Assembly (NCBI GenBank): GCA_030539165.1
Contig: JAUNSO010000032.1
Location: forward strand, 1 to 34,144
DNA from: a bacterium
GTDB lineage: Bacteria; Bacillota; Clostridia; Lachnospirales; Lachnospiraceae
Direction: 5' to 3'
DNA: 34,144 nucleotides
Below, piece by piece: positions 8,863 through 18,976 of the stretch. How positions within the stretch are numbered: the first letter of the stretch is position 1; every line of letters starts with the position of its first letter. A program made the translations under genes and the position numbers. The notes under the pieces are model-generated. The model was not told where the DNA came from, did not search any database, and saw only the letters and a program-made list of their open reading frames with translations.

Positions 8863-9618
8863 TTATACCTCCAGTGTGAGGATCTCCGGCTCTGTGTCTG
8901 TGATCAGAACGGTATTTTCGTAATGTGCTGAATAGCTTCCATCCTCTGCTACAACAGTCCAGTCATCCTCCAGCCACTCCACATCATATCTGCCCATATT
9001 GATCATAGGCTCGATGGCAAGTGTCATACCTGCCTGTAACAGCGGACCGCGTCTCTTTTGTGCAAAGTTCGGAATCTGCGGATCCTCATGCAGCTTTGTT
9101 CCGATCCCATGTCCAACCAGATCTCTGACAATACCATATCCGAACTGACTGATATATGCATCTATGGCATTTGAAATATCATGCAGATGATTTCCTGCTT
9201 TTGCATACTTAATACCTTCGAAAAAACTCTGTTTTGTTCTGTCGATCAGCTGCTGTGCTTCCTTGCTGATCTGTCCGACAGCATATGTCCGTGCTGCATC
9301 GGAATGATATCCTTTATAGATCAAACCCGCATCCAGGCTGACAATATCGCCCTCCTGCAGGATTCGGTGCTTACTCGGAATACCATGTACTACCTCTTCA
9401 TTGACTGATACACAGATAGATGCCGGATATCCATTGTAATTCAAAAAATTTGGAATGCATCCATGTGCACGTATTAATTTCTCGCCTAATTGATCAATAT
9501 CCATTGTGGAGATACCGGGACGTACAAACCGTCCAAGCTCATCATGTACTGAGCACAGGATCTTCCCGGATTCACGCATCAGGTCAATTTCTCTGGCAGA
9601 TTTTACTGAAATAGCCAT
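8863..9618 (-). CDS. map: Type I methionine aminopeptidase
   Basis: Removes the N-terminal methionine from nascent proteins. The 251 residues include all five metal ligands: D96 (SLDAG), D107 (HSDAARTY), H170 (VGHGIG), E203 (IEPM) and E234 (HYENTV), with the substrate His at 79 (VVHGIPS). There is no N-terminal extension, as in the short type I enzymes. It starts 4 bases after the adk stop codon with AGGAGC before it, in the usual secY-adk-map order. Confidence 0.97.
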   Translation of the reverse strand: MAISVKSAREIDLMRESGKILCSVHDELGRFVRPGISTMDIDQLGEKLIRAHGCIPNFLNYNGYPASICVSVNEEVVHGIPSKHRILQEGDIVSLDAGLIYKGYHSDAARTYAVGQISKEAQQLIDRTKQSFFEGIKYAKAGNHLHDISNAIDAYISQFGYGIVRDLVGHGIGTKLHEDPQIPNFAQKRRGPLLQAGMTLAIEPMINMGRYDVEWLEDDWTVVAEDGSYSAHYENTVLITDTEPEILTLEV

Positions 9619-9622
9619 TGCC

Positions 9623-10267
9623 TTATGCTCCTAAGATTTTGACGATATCTGCGAAAACATCCTTCATATCTTTCGTTCCGTCAACCTCTTTTAATATATT
9701 CTTCTTATTATAATACTCTATCAGCGGCTGTGTCTGTGCATGGTATACTTCCAGTCTCTTTTTTACTGTCTCAGGCTTGTCATCGTCTCTTAATACCAGC
9801 TCTTTACCGCATCTATCACATATGCCTTCCTTTTTGGGCGGTACATGCTCAACATGATATGTGGCTCCGCATGCGAGGCAGGCTCTTCTTCCGGACATTC
9901 TCTTGATGATATTTTCATCCGGAACTTCCACATTGATTGCATAATCAATGGTTTCATTCAGCTCTTTCACTGCCTTATCCAGTACTTCTGCCTGCGGAAT
10001 GGTTCTTGGAAAACCATCCAGCACATATCCTGACTTGCAATCGTCTTTAGCCACTCTGTCAAGTAAGATCTTGACCGTGAGTTCGTCAGGAACCAAAGCT
10101 CCCTTATCCATATACGTCTTTGCTTCCATGCCAAGTTCTGTCTGTTCCTTGATATTTGCCCTGAATATATCTCCAGTAGAGATATGGGGTATACCATACT
10201 GATCTGCAATCATCTTGGCCTGTGTGCCTTTACCGGCACCCGGAGCTCCTAACATTATGATCTTCAT
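9623..10267 (-). CDS. adk: Adenylate kinase, zinc-lid type
   Basis: Interconverts ATP + AMP and 2 ADP in the cytosol. The 214-residue enzyme has the P-loop GAPGAGKGT (7-15), the AMP-site motif STGDIFR (30-36), DGFPRT (84-89) and a LID domain with four zinc-ligand Cys (130, 133, 150, 153), as in Gram-positive adenylate kinases. The ATG follows GGAGG by 7 bases. The 57-base gap to secY contains a strong hairpin. Confidence 0.97.
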   Translation of the reverse strand: MKIIMLGAPGAGKGTQAKMIADQYGIPHISTGDIFRANIKEQTELGMEAKTYMDKGALVPDELTVKILLDRVAKDDCKSGYVLDGFPRTIPQAEVLDKAVKELNETIDYAINVEVPDENIIKRMSGRRACLACGATYHVEHVPPKKEGICDRCGKELVLRDDDKPETVKKRLEVYHAQTQPLIEYYNKKNILKEVDGTKDMKDVFADIVKILGA

Positions 10268-10295
10268 CTTAGTTCCTCCATGAGTTACGTTTTGG

Positions 10296-10317
10296 CAAGG
10301 CTGTAAAGCCTTGCCGC
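10296..10317 (-). other. Strong hairpin between secY and adk
   Basis: Perfect 9-bp arms GGCAAGGCT and AGCCTTGCC with a four-base loop. On the minus strand it is followed by AAAACG rather than T residues, so it is not a normal terminator. It could be a 3' stabilizer, an RNase site or a partial attenuator between secY and adk. Confidence 0.6.
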
Positions 10318-10324
10318 TACGTCA

Positions 10325-11638
10325 TTAATCATTCAAAAAACCTTTATAATTACGTACTAACATCTGTGATTCAACCTGTTTGATCGTTTCAAGTACAACT
10401 CCGACAATAATGATCAGTGATGTTCCGCCAAAGGATACGCTCGCACCAAACATTCCGTTAAAGAAAATCGGAATAACAGCTACGATAATCAGTCCTACAG
10501 CGCCAATAAAAATCACATAATTCAATATTTTCGTTAAGTATTCGCTGGTCGGCTTGCCCGGACGGATGCCTGGGATAAAACCTCCCTGCTTTTTCATGTT
10601 ATTTGCGATCTCCAACGGATTAAATGTAATGGATGTATAGAAATATGCAAAAAAGATAACAAGCAAAATATACACCAATAATCCGATTGAATCAATCCAG
10701 CTGGCCGGTTTGCACCAGTTAGATGAACTCAGCATTCTGAGAATTGTTCCGCCCACACCGGCTGCTTTCACACCCAGTAATGAACATACAACCACCGGTA
10801 ACTGCATCAGAGAGGAAGCAAAGATAATCGGTATAACACCTGCTGTATTGACCTTCAGGGGAATGTTTGTCGAATTGCCGCCAACCATTTTTCTACCCTG
10901 TACCTTCTTAGCATACTGAACCGGAATTCTTCTTTCGCCTCCGTAGAGAACAACTACCAGTACTACTGTCAGCAGTACAACTGCTATAATAATAACACCT
11001 GCAAGAGTTGCAGTTGCGATCGATTTTGTCTTCATGAACTGCTCATATAAAGCCGCAAAATCCTGTGGTATTCTGGACACGATATTGATCACAAGTACGA
11101 TGGAAATACCGTTTCCGACTCCATTTTCAGTAATCTGTTCGCCGATCCACATAAGAAATGCAGAGCCTGCTGTTAATGCTGCGATAACCGTAATGACATT
11201 CAATGCATTGTATTCATCTAATAATCCCTGATTACCGAAGCCGATAGCCATTGCCGTTGATTCAATCAAAGACAGTCCGACTGTCACATAACGCGTAATA
11301 GCTGCAATCTTCTTTCTTCCGTCTTCGCCTTCCTTTTGCATTTCCTCAAGCTTCGGAATCGCAATTGTCAGCAGCTGCATAATGATGGAAGATGTGATAT
11401 ACGGTGTAATGTTTAATGCAAACACAGACATATTGAGAAATGAGCCTCCGGTAAATGCATCCAGAAAGTTGAACGCATCACCGGTCTGTGCTGCAAACCA
11501 ATTGCTGAAATATTCTCTGTCAACGCCCGGTACGGGAAGCTGACATCCGAATCTGATGACAATGAGCATTAAAAAGGTAAAGAGTAGTTTCTGTCTGATT
11601 TCCTTCACCTTAAATGCATTCTTTACCGTAGTAAGCAT
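10325..11638 (-). CDS. secY: Preprotein translocase subunit SecY
   Basis: Central channel of the Sec translocon in the cell membrane. The 437 residues show about ten membrane segments and conserved parts such as QLPVPGVDREYFS in the first periplasmic region, GGSFLNMSVFALNITPYITSSIIMQ (plug and TM2 region; quoted in pieces in the family) and GFIPGIRPGKPTSEYL in the cytoplasmic C5 loop used by SecA and the ribosome. The start overlaps the rplO stop by one base (TAATG), implying coupled translation. Confidence 0.98.
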   Translation of the reverse strand: MLTTVKNAFKVKEIRQKLLFTFLMLIVIRFGCQLPVPGVDREYFSNWFAAQTGDAFNFLDAFTGGSFLNMSVFALNITPYITSSIIMQLLTIAIPKLEEMQKEGEDGRKKIAAITRYVTVGLSLIESTAMAIGFGNQGLLDEYNALNVITVIAALTAGSAFLMWIGEQITENGVGNGISIVLVINIVSRIPQDFAALYEQFMKTKSIATATLAGVIIIAVVLLTVVLVVVLYGGERRIPVQYAKKVQGRKMVGGNSTNIPLKVNTAGVIPIIFASSLMQLPVVVCSLLGVKAAGVGGTILRMLSSSNWCKPASWIDSIGLLVYILLVIFFAYFYTSITFNPLEIANNMKKQGGFIPGIRPGKPTSEYLTKILNYVIFIGAVGLIIVAVIPIFFNGMFGASVSFGGTSLIIIVGVVLETIKQVESQMLVRNYKGFLND

Positions 11639-12078
11639 TAGATCACCTCTGCTTTTCCACCAAGAGCTTCAATTTTCTCCTTGGCAGCTGCAGAGAATGC
11701 ATTTGCCTGAACTGTAAGCTTCTTGGTTAATTCTCCGTTTCCAAGAATTTTAACACCATCTTTGGAATGCTTAATGATTCCTTTTTCAATCAATGTATCG
11801 ATTGTAATGGTAGCGTCATTTTCAAATACTTCGAGAGCAGACATATTGATTGCTACTATGTCCTTAGAATTTCTGTTTTTAAAGCCTCGTTTCGGGAGTC
11901 TTCTGTATAACGGCATCTGACCGCCTTCGAAACCAACTCTGGGAGCTCCTGAACGAGCTTTCTGTCCCTTATGTCCTTTTCCGGCTGTCTTTCCGTTTCC
12001 TGATCCGTGTCCACGGCCTCTTCTAAAATTATCACTGTGTTTGGAGCCTTCTGCAGGTTGTAAGTTTGATAATTCCAT
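11638..12078 (-). CDS. rplO: 50S ribosomal protein L15
   Basis: L15 is a late-assembling large-subunit protein. The 146 residues begin [18 protein letters not shown], followed by the Gly/Arg-rich N-terminal tail ([20 protein letters not shown]) and the folded C-terminal domain with [18 protein letters not shown]. The ATG follows TAAGGAGGTG by 5 bases. It is 28 bases downstream of rpmD and overlaps secY by a base. Confidence 0.98.
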   Translation of the reverse strand: MELSNLQPAEGSKHSDNFRRGRGHGSGNGKTAGKGHKGQKARSGAPRVGFEGGQMPLYRRLPKRGFKNRNSKDIVAINMSALEVFENDATITIDTLIEKGIIKHSKDGVKILGNGELTKKLTVQANAFSAAAKEKIEALGGKAEVI

Positions 12079-12106
12079 TCTGACACCTCCTTATCTTTAA
12101 TCTTGA

Positions 12107-12304
12107 TTAGATTTCTTCTACTTTTACCAGGTGCTGTACCTGTTTTACCATTCCTCTTGTTGCATCATTGTCAGGCAGTTCCACTGTCTTGTTCAGCTTC
12201 TTCAGTCCGAGTGCTGCAACTGTGGCTCTGTGCTTCGGAATTGCACCAATGGTGGATTTAACCAATGTAATCTTTAATTTCTTATCTGTTTTCTTTGCTG
12301 GCAT
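12107..12304 (-). CDS. rpmD: 50S ribosomal protein L30
   Basis: Small large-subunit protein near 5S rRNA. The 65 residues contain [20 protein letters not shown] and [20 protein letters not shown], the standard L30 pattern. A short basic N-terminal MPAKKTDKK precedes the core. The ATG is preceded by AAGGAGG, and the gene lies 13 bases after rpsE. Confidence 0.97.
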   Translation of the reverse strand: MPAKKTDKKLKITLVKSTIGAIPKHRATVAALGLKKLNKTVELPDNDATRGMVKQVQHLVKVEEI

Positions 12305-12317
12305 TCTATTATCCTCC

Positions 12318-12827
12318 TTAGCCCAATATCTCTTCTACGGACTTTCCGCGAAGACGTGCTACTTCTTCCGGAGTTTTCAGCTGACGCAGTGCCTCGATTG
12401 TTGCAAGGACTACATTCTGCTTATTGTTTGAACCTAATGATTTTGTACGGATGTTCTTGATTCCTGCAAGTTCGCATACGGAACGTGCCGGACCGCCTGC
12501 GATTACGCCGGTACCTTCAGGAGCTCTTCTTAAGAGAACAGAAGCACCGCCAAACTTTCCGGTAAAATCATGTGTGATACTATTTACGTCATCAAGTGCA
12601 ACAGTCACTAACTTCTTAGCTGCATCTTCTTTGCCCTTACGGATTGCCTCAGGAATTTCTGTTGCTTTTCCTAAGCCTGCACCAACATGTCCGTTGCCAT
12701 CGCCAACTACGACAAGTGCAGTAAAACGCATGTTACGACCACCCTTAACAACCTTGGTTACACGCTTGATTGATACTACTTTGTCATTCAGCTCTAACTG
12801 GCTGGGATCTATGATTGTATGTTTCAT
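12318..12827 (-). CDS. rpsE: 30S ribosomal protein S5
   Basis: S5 lies at the mRNA entry side of the small subunit and affects decoding accuracy. The 169 residues have the double-stranded-RNA-binding-like N-terminal domain ([35 protein letters not shown]) and the C-terminal domain with [19 protein letters not shown] and [13 protein letters not shown]. The ATG follows GGAAGGAGA. It lies between rplR and rpmD in the standard spc order. Confidence 0.98.
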   Translation of the reverse strand: MKHTIIDPSQLELNDKVVSIKRVTKVVKGGRNMRFTALVVVGDGNGHVGAGLGKATEIPEAIRKGKEDAAKKLVTVALDDVNSITHDFTGKFGGASVLLRRAPEGTGVIAGGPARSVCELAGIKNIRTKSLGSNNKQNVVLATIEALRQLKTPEEVARLRGKSVEEILG

Positions 12828-12841
12828 GTCTTCTCTCCTTC

Positions 12842-13210
12842 CTAAAATTCTAATCCGGCTTCTCTGGCCGCATCTGCTAATGCTTTGATCTTACCCTGGT
12901 ATATAAAGCCGCCTCTGTCAAAGACTACAGTATTAATACCTTTTTCCACTGCCTTTTTAGCAATGACTTTTCCTAAATATGCTGCTGCATCAACGTTGTT
13001 AGTTTTCTCAAGTTCAGCCTTTACATCTTTATCAAGTGTAGAAGCAGAAACTATTGTGTTGCCAACTGTATCGTCAATAATTTGAGCATACATATGATTA
13101 TTACTTCTAAACACAGCAAGGCGTGGTCTTTCAGCTGTTCCACTGAAACGGTTACGCAGTTTTCTATGTTTATTGACACGAACCTTTGCTCTTGATTGCT
13201 TGTTAACCAT
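12842..13210 (-). CDS. rplR: 50S ribosomal protein L18
   Basis: L18 binds 5S rRNA in the central protuberance. The 122 residues start [21 protein letters not shown] and show [20 protein letters not shown] and the terminal [22 protein letters not shown]. The ATG at 13210 is chosen over a GTG two codons earlier because GGAGA stands 8 bases before it. It is 17 bases downstream of rplF. Confidence 0.97.
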   Translation of the reverse strand: MVNKQSRAKVRVNKHRKLRNRFSGTAERPRLAVFRSNNHMYAQIIDDTVGNTIVSASTLDKDVKAELEKTNNVDAAAYLGKVIAKKAVEKGINTVVFDRGGFIYQGKIKALADAAREAGLEF

Positions 13211-13227
13211 TTTCACACTCTCCTTAT

Positions 13228-13770
13228 CTATTTTTTACCAGTCTTACCAACTTTACGTCTGATATGCTCATCAGCATATTTGATTCCCTTGCCCTTATAA
13301 GGTTCAGGTCTTCTCTTATCTCTGATTTCAGCTGCGTATTGGCCTACTTTTTCTTTATCAATACCCTTGACGATGATCTTGTTCTGTCCGTCAAGTACTG
13401 CTTCGATTCCGTCAGGATCTGTCATCTCAACCGGATGAGAGTATCCTAATGATAATGTCAGGACTTTGCCCTGCTTTGCTGCTCTGTAACCAACACCGTT
13501 TACTTCAAGAACCTTCTCATAACCATCAGTTACACCAACGATCATGTTATGGATCAGAGTTCTTGTCAAACCATGTAAAGACTTCATTCTCTTCAGATCA
13601 TTCGGTCTTGCTACAGTCAACTGTCCGTCTTCCATTTTCAGTTCCATCTCGGGTACGATGACTCTTTCGAGTGTACCCTTGGGACCTTTTACAGTCACTT
13701 TATTATTTTCTGCAATCTCTACAGTAACGCCTGCAGGAATCGCGATTGGCATTCTTCCTATACGTGACAT
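13228..13770 (-). CDS. rplF: 50S ribosomal protein L6
   Basis: L6 sits at the base of the L7/L12 stalk near the factor-binding site. The 180 residues have the duplicated L6 fold, with [15 protein letters not shown] at the start, [19 protein letters not shown] in the middle, and the signature [20 protein letters not shown] near the C-terminus. The ATG follows ATAGGAGGTACGGGC. It lies 40 bases after rpsH. Confidence 0.98.
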   Translation of the reverse strand: MSRIGRMPIAIPAGVTVEIAENNKVTVKGPKGTLERVIVPEMELKMEDGQLTVARPNDLKRMKSLHGLTRTLIHNMIVGVTDGYEKVLEVNGVGYRAAKQGKVLTLSLGYSHPVEMTDPDGIEAVLDGQNKIIVKGIDKEKVGQYAAEIRDKRRPEPYKGKGIKYADEHIRRKVGKTGKK

Positions 13771-13810
13771 GCCCGTACCTCCTATAATTTGTTTGTGTGA
13801 TGGGGCTATC

Positions 13811-14212
13811 CTACCATACGAACGCTAATACTTCGCCACCAACGTTTAATTTTCTAGCTTCTTTGTCTGTAATTACACCATTGTTTGTAGAGATGATTGC
13901 AACACCAAGTCCACCAAGAACCTTGGGTAATTCTTCTTTGTTCGCATATACGCGCAGACCGGGCTTTGAAATTCTCTTAAGACCTGTAATGATTTTCTCA
14001 TTCTTGTTCTCGCCGTATTTTAATGCGATGCGGATTGTCTTAAATCCACCATCCTCAATGATATCATATTTCTTGATGTAACCTTCATTCAAAAGAATGT
14101 CAGCGATTGCTGTCTTCATCTTTGATGCAGGTACATCTACCGTATCGTGTTTTGCAGTATTAGCATTACGGATTCTTGTAAGCATATCTGCAATGGGATC
14201 ACTCATTGTCAT
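13811..14212 (-). CDS. rpsH: 30S ribosomal protein S8
   Basis: S8 binds helix 21 of 16S rRNA; its E. coli homologue also represses the spc operon. The 133 residues start [18 protein letters not shown] and end with the conserved [13 protein letters not shown] block and [20 protein letters not shown]. The ATG at 14212 follows AAGGAGGT by 8 bases, which supports the MTM start, as in Bacillus (MVMTDPIAD). Confidence 0.98.
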   Translation of the reverse strand: MTMSDPIADMLTRIRNANTAKHDTVDVPASKMKTAIADILLNEGYIKKYDIIEDGGFKTIRIALKYGENKNEKIITGLKRISKPGLRVYANKEELPKVLGGLGVAIISTNNGVITDKEARKLNVGGEVLAFVW

Positions 14213-14235
14213 CTAAAGTTACCTCCTTCTTTTAT

Positions 14236-14421
14236 TTACCAGCTTGCTTTCTTTACGCCCGGAATCTGTCCTTTATATGCCAGTTCGCGGAAGCAAATTC
14301 TGCAAATTCCGTATTTTCTTAAATATGCGTGCGGACGACCGCAAATTCTGCAACGATTATATTCTCTGCATGAGAATTTAGGCTTACGTTGCTGCTTAAG
14401 TTTCATTGCTGTTTTTGCCAT
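14236..14421 (-). CDS. rpsZ: 30S ribosomal protein S14, zinc form
   Basis: S14 is a head protein of the small subunit near the A-site. This is the short 61-residue type Z form with a zinc knuckle made by C24, C27, C40 and C43 ([10 protein letters not shown] and CRICFREL). No zinc-free paralogue is in the window. The ATG follows AAGGAGG; it lies between rplE and rpsH as usual. Confidence 0.98.
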   Translation of the reverse strand: MAKTAMKLKQQRKPKFSCREYNRCRICGRPHAYLRKYGICRICFRELAYKGQIPGVKKASW

Positions 14422-14435
14422 GAATCTACTCCTCC

Positions 14436-14981
14436 TTATGATTGTTTTGCAAATGGCATGTTGAATTGTGTTAACAGTTCGCGTGCTTCTTCATCTGTCT
14501 TAGCAGTGGTTACGAAGATAACATCCATACCTCTTACCTTATCAACCTTGTCATACTCGATCTCAGGGAAGATGATCTGCTCTTTGATACCAAGAGCATA
14601 GTTACCTCTGCCGTCAAATGCATTCGGGTTTACACCGCGAAAGTCACGTACACGGGGCAGTGCGAGGTTGATCAGACGATCAACGAACTCATACATCTTG
14701 TCTCCGCGGAGTGTAACCTTGCAGCCAATCGGCATGCCTTCTCTGATTTTGAAGTTTGCAACTGAATTCTTTGCCTTGGTAAGAACTGCTTTCTGACCTG
14801 TGATCATCTCAAGATCCTTTACAGCTGCATCCAAAAGCTTTGCATTTTCCTTAGCCTCTCCAACGCCCATGTTGATGACTACTTTCTCGAGCTTCGGAAC
14901 TTCCATAACGTTTTTATACTCAAACTTTTTGATCATATTTGCTACGATCTCGTCTTTATACATATCTTTCAATCTACTCAA
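14436..14981 (-). CDS. rplE: 50S ribosomal protein L5
   Basis: L5 binds 5S rRNA and touches P-site tRNA in the central protuberance. The 181 residues include [38 protein letters not shown] and [20 protein letters not shown]. The start is a TTG at 14979-14981 placed 9 bases after AGGAGG; the next Met would remove conserved N-terminal residues. Spacing to rplX is 24 bases. Confidence 0.97.
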   Translation of the reverse strand: MSRLKDMYKDEIVANMIKKFEYKNVMEVPKLEKVVINMGVGEAKENAKLLDAAVKDLEMITGQKAVLTKAKNSVANFKIREGMPIGCKVTLRGDKMYEFVDRLINLALPRVRDFRGVNPNAFDGRGNYALGIKEQIIFPEIEYDKVDKVRGMDVIFVTTAKTDEEARELLTQFNMPFAKQS

Positions 14982-15005
14982 CGTTTGCGACCTCCTCTCT
15001 TAGAA

Positions 15006-15317
15006 TTAATCAATCACATCGCCTGTTGATTTAGCGAAACGGACTTTTTTGTCTTTAACTGTCTTGAAACCGACTCTTGTAGCTTTTCCCTTGTGTACAT
15101 ACATTACGTTTGAAGCATCAATCAATGCTTCCTTCTGAACGATTCCACCATTCTGGTTTGCTACGGAAGGTTTTGTATGCTTTGTAATCATGTTGACGCC
15201 TTCTACTAATACCTTGCCGTCTTTCTTGTTTACAAGAACTACTTTACCCTCTTTGTCTTTGTCTTTTCCTGCGATTACCTTTACGGTATCACCCTTTTTA
15301 ATCTTCATAGTTGACAT
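15006..15317 (-). CDS. rplX: 50S ribosomal protein L24
   Basis: L24 starts large-subunit assembly and lies near the tunnel exit. The 103 residues contain the KOW motif at the start ([20 protein letters not shown]) and the family block [12 protein letters not shown]. Two in-frame ATGs (codons 1 and 4) are possible; the first is 12 bases after GGAGG. It follows rplN by 17 bases. Confidence 0.97.
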   Translation of the reverse strand: MSTMKIKKGDTVKVIAGKDKDKEGKVVLVNKKDGKVLVEGVNMITKHTKPSVANQNGGIVQKEALIDASNVMYVHKGKATRVGFKTVKDKKVRFAKSTGDVID

Positions 15318-15334
15318 ATTCTTCTGGCACCTCC

Positions 15335-15703
15335 TTATAATACTTCCGGAGCGAGTGAAACAATTTTCATAAATTGCTTATCACGAAGCTCTCTTGCGAC
15401 AGGTCCAAAAATACGGGTTCCTCTCGGAGTCTTGTCATCTTTGATAATCACTGCTGCATTCTCATCGAATCTGATATAGGAACCGTCTTTACGGCGAGCG
15501 CCTTTCACAGTACGTACAACAACAGCCTTTACAACATCACCTTTTTTTACAACACCACCGGGTGTTGCATCTTTAACAGTAGCAACGATGATATCACCGA
15601 TGTTTGCATATCTTCTTGTAGAACCGCCCATAACTCTGATGCACAACAGTTCTTTGGCACCTGTGTTATCAGCAACTCTAAGTCTGCTTTCTTGCTGTAT
15701 CAT
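15335..15703 (-). CDS. rplN: 50S ribosomal protein L14
   Basis: L14 lies at the subunit interface and binds the silencing factor RsfS in other bacteria. The 122 residues begin [20 protein letters not shown] and carry the conserved [20 protein letters not shown] and [14 protein letters not shown]. The ATG follows AAAGGAG by 7 bases. It is between rpsQ and rplX. Confidence 0.98.
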   Translation of the reverse strand: MIQQESRLRVADNTGAKELLCIRVMGGSTRRYANIGDIIVATVKDATPGGVVKKGDVVKAVVVRTVKGARRKDGSYIRFDENAAVIIKDDKTPRGTRIFGPVARELRDKQFMKIVSLAPEVL

Positions 15704-15746
15704 GCTAATTCTCCTTTACTTAAATTGAAATAGTAAGAACTTTTGA

Positions 15747-16001
15747 CTATTTTACCTTTTCAACGATTTCAACCAGTCTCCATCTCTTATCCTTAGAAAT
15801 AGGCTTTGTTTCCATCACTTTAACTGTATCGCCGATATTACATTCGTTGTTCTCATCATGAGCCTTTAACTTGTAAGTTTTCTTTACGATTTTTTTGTAA
15901 AGAGGATGTTTTACATGATCTTCAATTCCTACAACGATCGTCTTATCCATTTTATTGCTGATTACCTTACCGGTACGAGTTTTTCTAAGATTTCTTTCCA
16001 T
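15747..16001 (-). CDS. rpsQ: 30S ribosomal protein S17
   Basis: S17 is a primary 16S rRNA binder with an OB fold. The 84 residues begin [20 protein letters not shown] and show [19 protein letters not shown] and [20 protein letters not shown]. The ATG follows AAGGAGA. It is 20 bases after rpmC and 43 before rplN. Confidence 0.98.
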   Translation of the reverse strand: MERNLRKTRTGKVISNKMDKTIVVGIEDHVKHPLYKKIVKKTYKLKAHDENNECNIGDTVKVMETKPISKDKRWRLVEIVEKVK

Positions 16002-16021
16002 CGATATTCTCCTTCCTGCTA

Positions 16022-16231
16022 CTAAGCTTCAACTTTTGCTTTTTCAGTGATGACAGTCTGAATTCTTGCGATATTCTTTCTGACTTCTTTGATTCTGCTT
16101 GTATTATCCAACTGATTTGTAGCGTTCTGGAATCTCAAATTGAAAAGCTCTTTCTTAGCTGCAGTCAAGTCCTGCTGAAGTTCTGCTGCTGTTTTATCTT
16201 TTAACTCTTTTACAAATTTATTAGTTTTCAT
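16022..16231 (-). CDS. rpmC: 50S ribosomal protein L29
   Basis: L29 lies at the tunnel exit and helps form the docking site for trigger factor and SRP. The 69 residues form the usual two-helix hairpin with [20 protein letters not shown] and [20 protein letters not shown]. Its start lies within the last codons of rplP (11-base overlap), and GGCGG in rplP is its ribosome site, so translation is coupled. Confidence 0.97.
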   Translation of the reverse strand: MKTNKFVKELKDKTAAELQQDLTAAKKELFNLRFQNATNQLDNTSRIKEVRKNIARIQTVITEKAKVEA

Positions 16232-16658
16232 TTGCTACACCGCCTTCCAAGTCTGCCTTAGAAGCGATCTTGCACTTACAAGGAAGCTTGTGCATAGCAA
16301 GACGTAATGCTTCTTTAGCGCTCTCTTCCGGAACGCCTGCGATTTCAAACATTACACGTCCAGGCTTTACAACTGCTACCCAGTACTCAAGAGCTCCTTT
16401 ACCTGAACCCATACGGGTTTCAGCAGGCTTATTTGTTACAGGTTTATCAGGGAAGATTTTGATCCATACCTGACCACCACGCTTGATATAACGTGTCATG
16501 GCAACACGGGCTGCCTCAATCTGATTTGATTTAATCCAGCAAGGTTCTAATGCAATAAGACCATATTCACCGTTGGAAATTGTATTTCCTCTTAATGCTT
16601 TTCCCTTCATAGTGCCACGGAACTGCTTACGACGTTTAACTCTTTTTGGCATTAACAT
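16221..16658 (-). CDS. rplP: 50S ribosomal protein L16
   Basis: L16 completes the peptidyl-transferase region late in assembly. The 145 residues start [20 protein letters not shown] and contain [19 protein letters not shown] and the segment [20 protein letters not shown]. The ATG at 16658 shares one base with the rpsC stop (TAATG). It also overlaps rpmC at its 3' end. Confidence 0.98.
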   Translation of the reverse strand: MLMPKRVKRRKQFRGTMKGKALRGNTISNGEYGLIALEPCWIKSNQIEAARVAMTRYIKRGGQVWIKIFPDKPVTNKPAETRMGSGKGALEYWVAVVKPGRVMFEIAGVPEESAKEALRLAMHKLPCKCKIASKADLEGGVANEN

Positions 16659-17314
16659 TATTTATCGCTCCCTTCCTTTGCTGCTTTGGTCGGAAGTACT
16701 TCGCCTTTATAGATCCATACTTTTACACCAATCTTGCCATATGTTGTGTCTGCTTCTGCGAAACCATAATCAATATCAGCTCTTAAAGTCTGAAGAGGGA
16801 TGGTTCCTTCGCTGTAGAACTCTGTACGAGCCATATCTGCTCCGCCAAGACGACCTGCTACGGCTGTTTTGATACCCAAAGCGCCTGATTTCATTGTTCT
16901 TGACATGGTTGACTTCATTGCTCTTCTGAATGATACACGGTTCTCGAGCTGCTGTGCAATATTCTCTGCAACAAGCTGTGCCTCTCTGTCCGGTCTCTTG
17001 ATTTCTTTGATGTCCACAACCAGTTTCTTGTCAGTGAATTTCTGAAGTTCCTTCTTAGTAACCTCGATTTCCTGACCGCCCTTGCCTATGATGACACCGG
17101 GTTTAGCTGTGAAGATAATTACTTTTACTCTGTCAGATGCTCTCTCGATCTCGATCTTTGAAACACCTGCATTGTATAATTTCTTCTTAAGGAATGCTCT
17201 GATGTTGTAGTCTTCTACGAGGAAGTCTGCAAAGTCACCTTCTGCATACCATTTAGAATCCCAATCCTTGATAACACCGACTCTTAAGCCGTGAGGATTA
17301 ACTTTTTGTCCCAT
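16658..17314 (-). CDS. rpsC: 30S ribosomal protein S3
   Basis: S3 forms the mRNA entry channel with S4 and S5. The 218 residues have the N-terminal [20 protein letters not shown], the KH domain with [17 protein letters not shown], and the C-terminal [17 protein letters not shown] with [20 protein letters not shown]. The ATG follows AAAGGAG by 8 bases. It overlaps rplP by one base. Confidence 0.98.
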   Translation of the reverse strand: MGQKVNPHGLRVGVIKDWDSKWYAEGDFADFLVEDYNIRAFLKKKLYNAGVSKIEIERASDRVKVIIFTAKPGVIIGKGGQEIEVTKKELQKFTDKKLVVDIKEIKRPDREAQLVAENIAQQLENRVSFRRAMKSTMSRTMKSGALGIKTAVAGRLGGADMARTEFYSEGTIPLQTLRADIDYGFAEADTTYGKIGVKVWIYKGEVLPTKAAKEGSDK

Positions 17315-17359
17315 TGATAATCTCCTTTCGATTCATGTTCTGTGCGAACGCAGAACTTC

Positions 17360-17746
17360 TTATCTCTCATCAAGCACTACAGTGATATGGCTCATTCTCT
17401 TTTCGATTCTATAAGCTCTACCCTGTGCTCTCGGTCTGACTCTCTTCATTGTCGGTCCCTTATTTGCGTAGCACTCTGCTACGTATAAGTTTTCTGCATT
17501 CATTCCGTTATTGTTCTCAGCATTTGCAATCGCTGACTCCAGTAACTTCTTGATGATGCTTGATGCATATCTGGGATTGTATGTCAAAAGTGCCAGTGCT
17601 GACGTTACATCTTTTCCTCTGATGGCATCTAATACAAAACATGCTTTCTGAACGGATACTCTTGCATAAGATAACTTTGCAGAGGGTCTTGTATCCTTAT
17701 TCGCATTTCTTTCTCTTTTTATCTGGGATCTATGTCCTTTAGCCAT
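17360..17746 (-). CDS. rplV: 50S ribosomal protein L22
   Basis: L22 has an extended loop that lines the peptide exit tunnel. The 128 residues show AKLSYARVSVQKACFVLDAI, the central SAIANAENNNGMN and the loop plus C-terminal MKRVRPRAQGRAYRIEKRMS. The ATG follows AAAGGAGGT by 8 bases. It lies between rpsS and rpsC. Confidence 0.98.
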   Translation of the reverse strand: MAKGHRSQIKRERNANKDTRPSAKLSYARVSVQKACFVLDAIRGKDVTSALALLTYNPRYASSIIKKLLESAIANAENNNGMNAENLYVAECYANKGPTMKRVRPRAQGRAYRIEKRMSHITVVLDER

Positions 17747-17775
17747 GGATGAAACCTCCTTTCAAATTATCCTAA

Positions 17776-18057
17776 TTATTTCACCTTAGATTTTTTCTCG
17801 TCCTTGCCGTGTCCTCTATAGGTTCTGGTTGCTACGAACTCGCCGAGCTTGTGTCCAACCATGTCTTCTGTTACATATACAGGAACGTGCTTTCTTCCGT
17901 CATGTACCGCGATTGTATGCCCTACAAACTGAGGGAATATCGTGGAGCGACGTGACCAAGTCTTGATAACAGTCTTGGAACCGGCTTCGTTCATTGCATC
18001 AACCTTCTTTAACAGACTCTCGTCTGCGAAAGGTCCTTTTTTAAGTGATCTTGCCAT
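17776..18057 (-). CDS. rpsS: 30S ribosomal protein S19
   Basis: S19 is in the head of the small subunit, next to S13. The 93 residues begin [20 protein letters not shown] and show [20 protein letters not shown] and [20 protein letters not shown]. The ATG follows AAGGAGG by 8 bases. It lies 16 bases after rplB. Confidence 0.98.
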   Translation of the reverse strand: MARSLKKGPFADESLLKKVDAMNEAGSKTVIKTWSRRSTIFPQFVGHTIAVHDGRKHVPVYVTEDMVGHKLGEFVATRTYRGHGKDEKKSKVK

Positions 18058-18073
18058 TTTTGCTCCTCCTTAT

Positions 18074-18916
18074 CTACTTGATTGCCTTGCCGTCACGACG
18101 ACGTACAATCAGCTTATTGGATTTCTTGTTCTTCTTTCTTGTCTTCAAACCAAGTGCAGGCTTGCCCCAAGGAGTTGACGGACCCGGACGACCGATTCCC
18201 GTCTTACCTTCTCCACCACCATGTGGATGGTCATTCGGGTTCATGACTGAACCACGAACGGTAGGTCTGATACCCATGTGGCGCTTACGTCCTGCTTTAC
18301 CAATATTGATAAGGCTGTGGTCACCATTTCCGATGACGCCGATAGATGCTCTTGCAATCAACGGAACCATTCTCATCTCGCCCGAAGGAAGTCTGAGTGT
18401 TGCGAATTTTCCTTCTTTCGCCATGAGCTGTGCGCTGTTTCCGGCTGAACGAACTAGCTGTCCGCCTTTGCCCGGATATAACTCGATGTTGTGAATCTGT
18501 GTACCGATCGGAATCTCTGAAAGCGGTAAGCAGTTACCTACTCTTACTTCAGCTTCCGGTCCGTTCATGACCTTCATGCCGTCTGTTAAACCTTCAGGAG
18601 CAAGGATATATGCCTTTTCTCCGTCTGCATAGCAGATCAAAGCGATATTTGCTGTTCTGTTCGGATCGTACTCGATACCGATTACGGTAGCGGGGATTCC
18701 ATCTTTTCTTCTCTTGAAATCAATGATTCTGTACTTTCTTCTGCTGCCGCCTCCGCGATGTCTGACTGTAATCTTACCCTGATTATTACGTCCGGCATTC
18801 TTGCTAATGGAAGTACATAATGACTTTTCCGGTGTTGTCTTTGTAATCTCTGAAAAATCAGAGCCGGTCATCTGTCTTCTGGACGGGGTATATGGGTTAT
18901 AGGTTTTAATTCCCAT
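18074..18916 (-). CDS. rplB: 50S ribosomal protein L2
   Basis: L2 is needed for subunit association and peptidyl-transferase function. The 280 residues include [18 protein letters not shown] at the start, [17 protein letters not shown], and the C-terminal block with [20 protein letters not shown], which carries the conserved His near the active centre. The basic tail ends [15 protein letters not shown]. The ATG follows AAAAGGAGA. Confidence 0.98.
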   Translation of the reverse strand: MGIKTYNPYTPSRRQMTGSDFSEITKTTPEKSLCTSISKNAGRNNQGKITVRHRGGGSRRKYRIIDFKRRKDGIPATVIGIEYDPNRTANIALICYADGEKAYILAPEGLTDGMKVMNGPEAEVRVGNCLPLSEIPIGTQIHNIELYPGKGGQLVRSAGNSAQLMAKEGKFATLRLPSGEMRMVPLIARASIGVIGNGDHSLINIGKAGRKRHMGIRPTVRGSVMNPNDHPHGGGEGKTGIGRPGPSTPWGKPALGLKTRKKNKKSNKLIVRRRDGKAIK

Positions 18917-18976
18917 GATTGTTTCTCCTTTTCTTCACAATTTATTATCGTGCTTATCTGCACATAGTTGGCGGTT

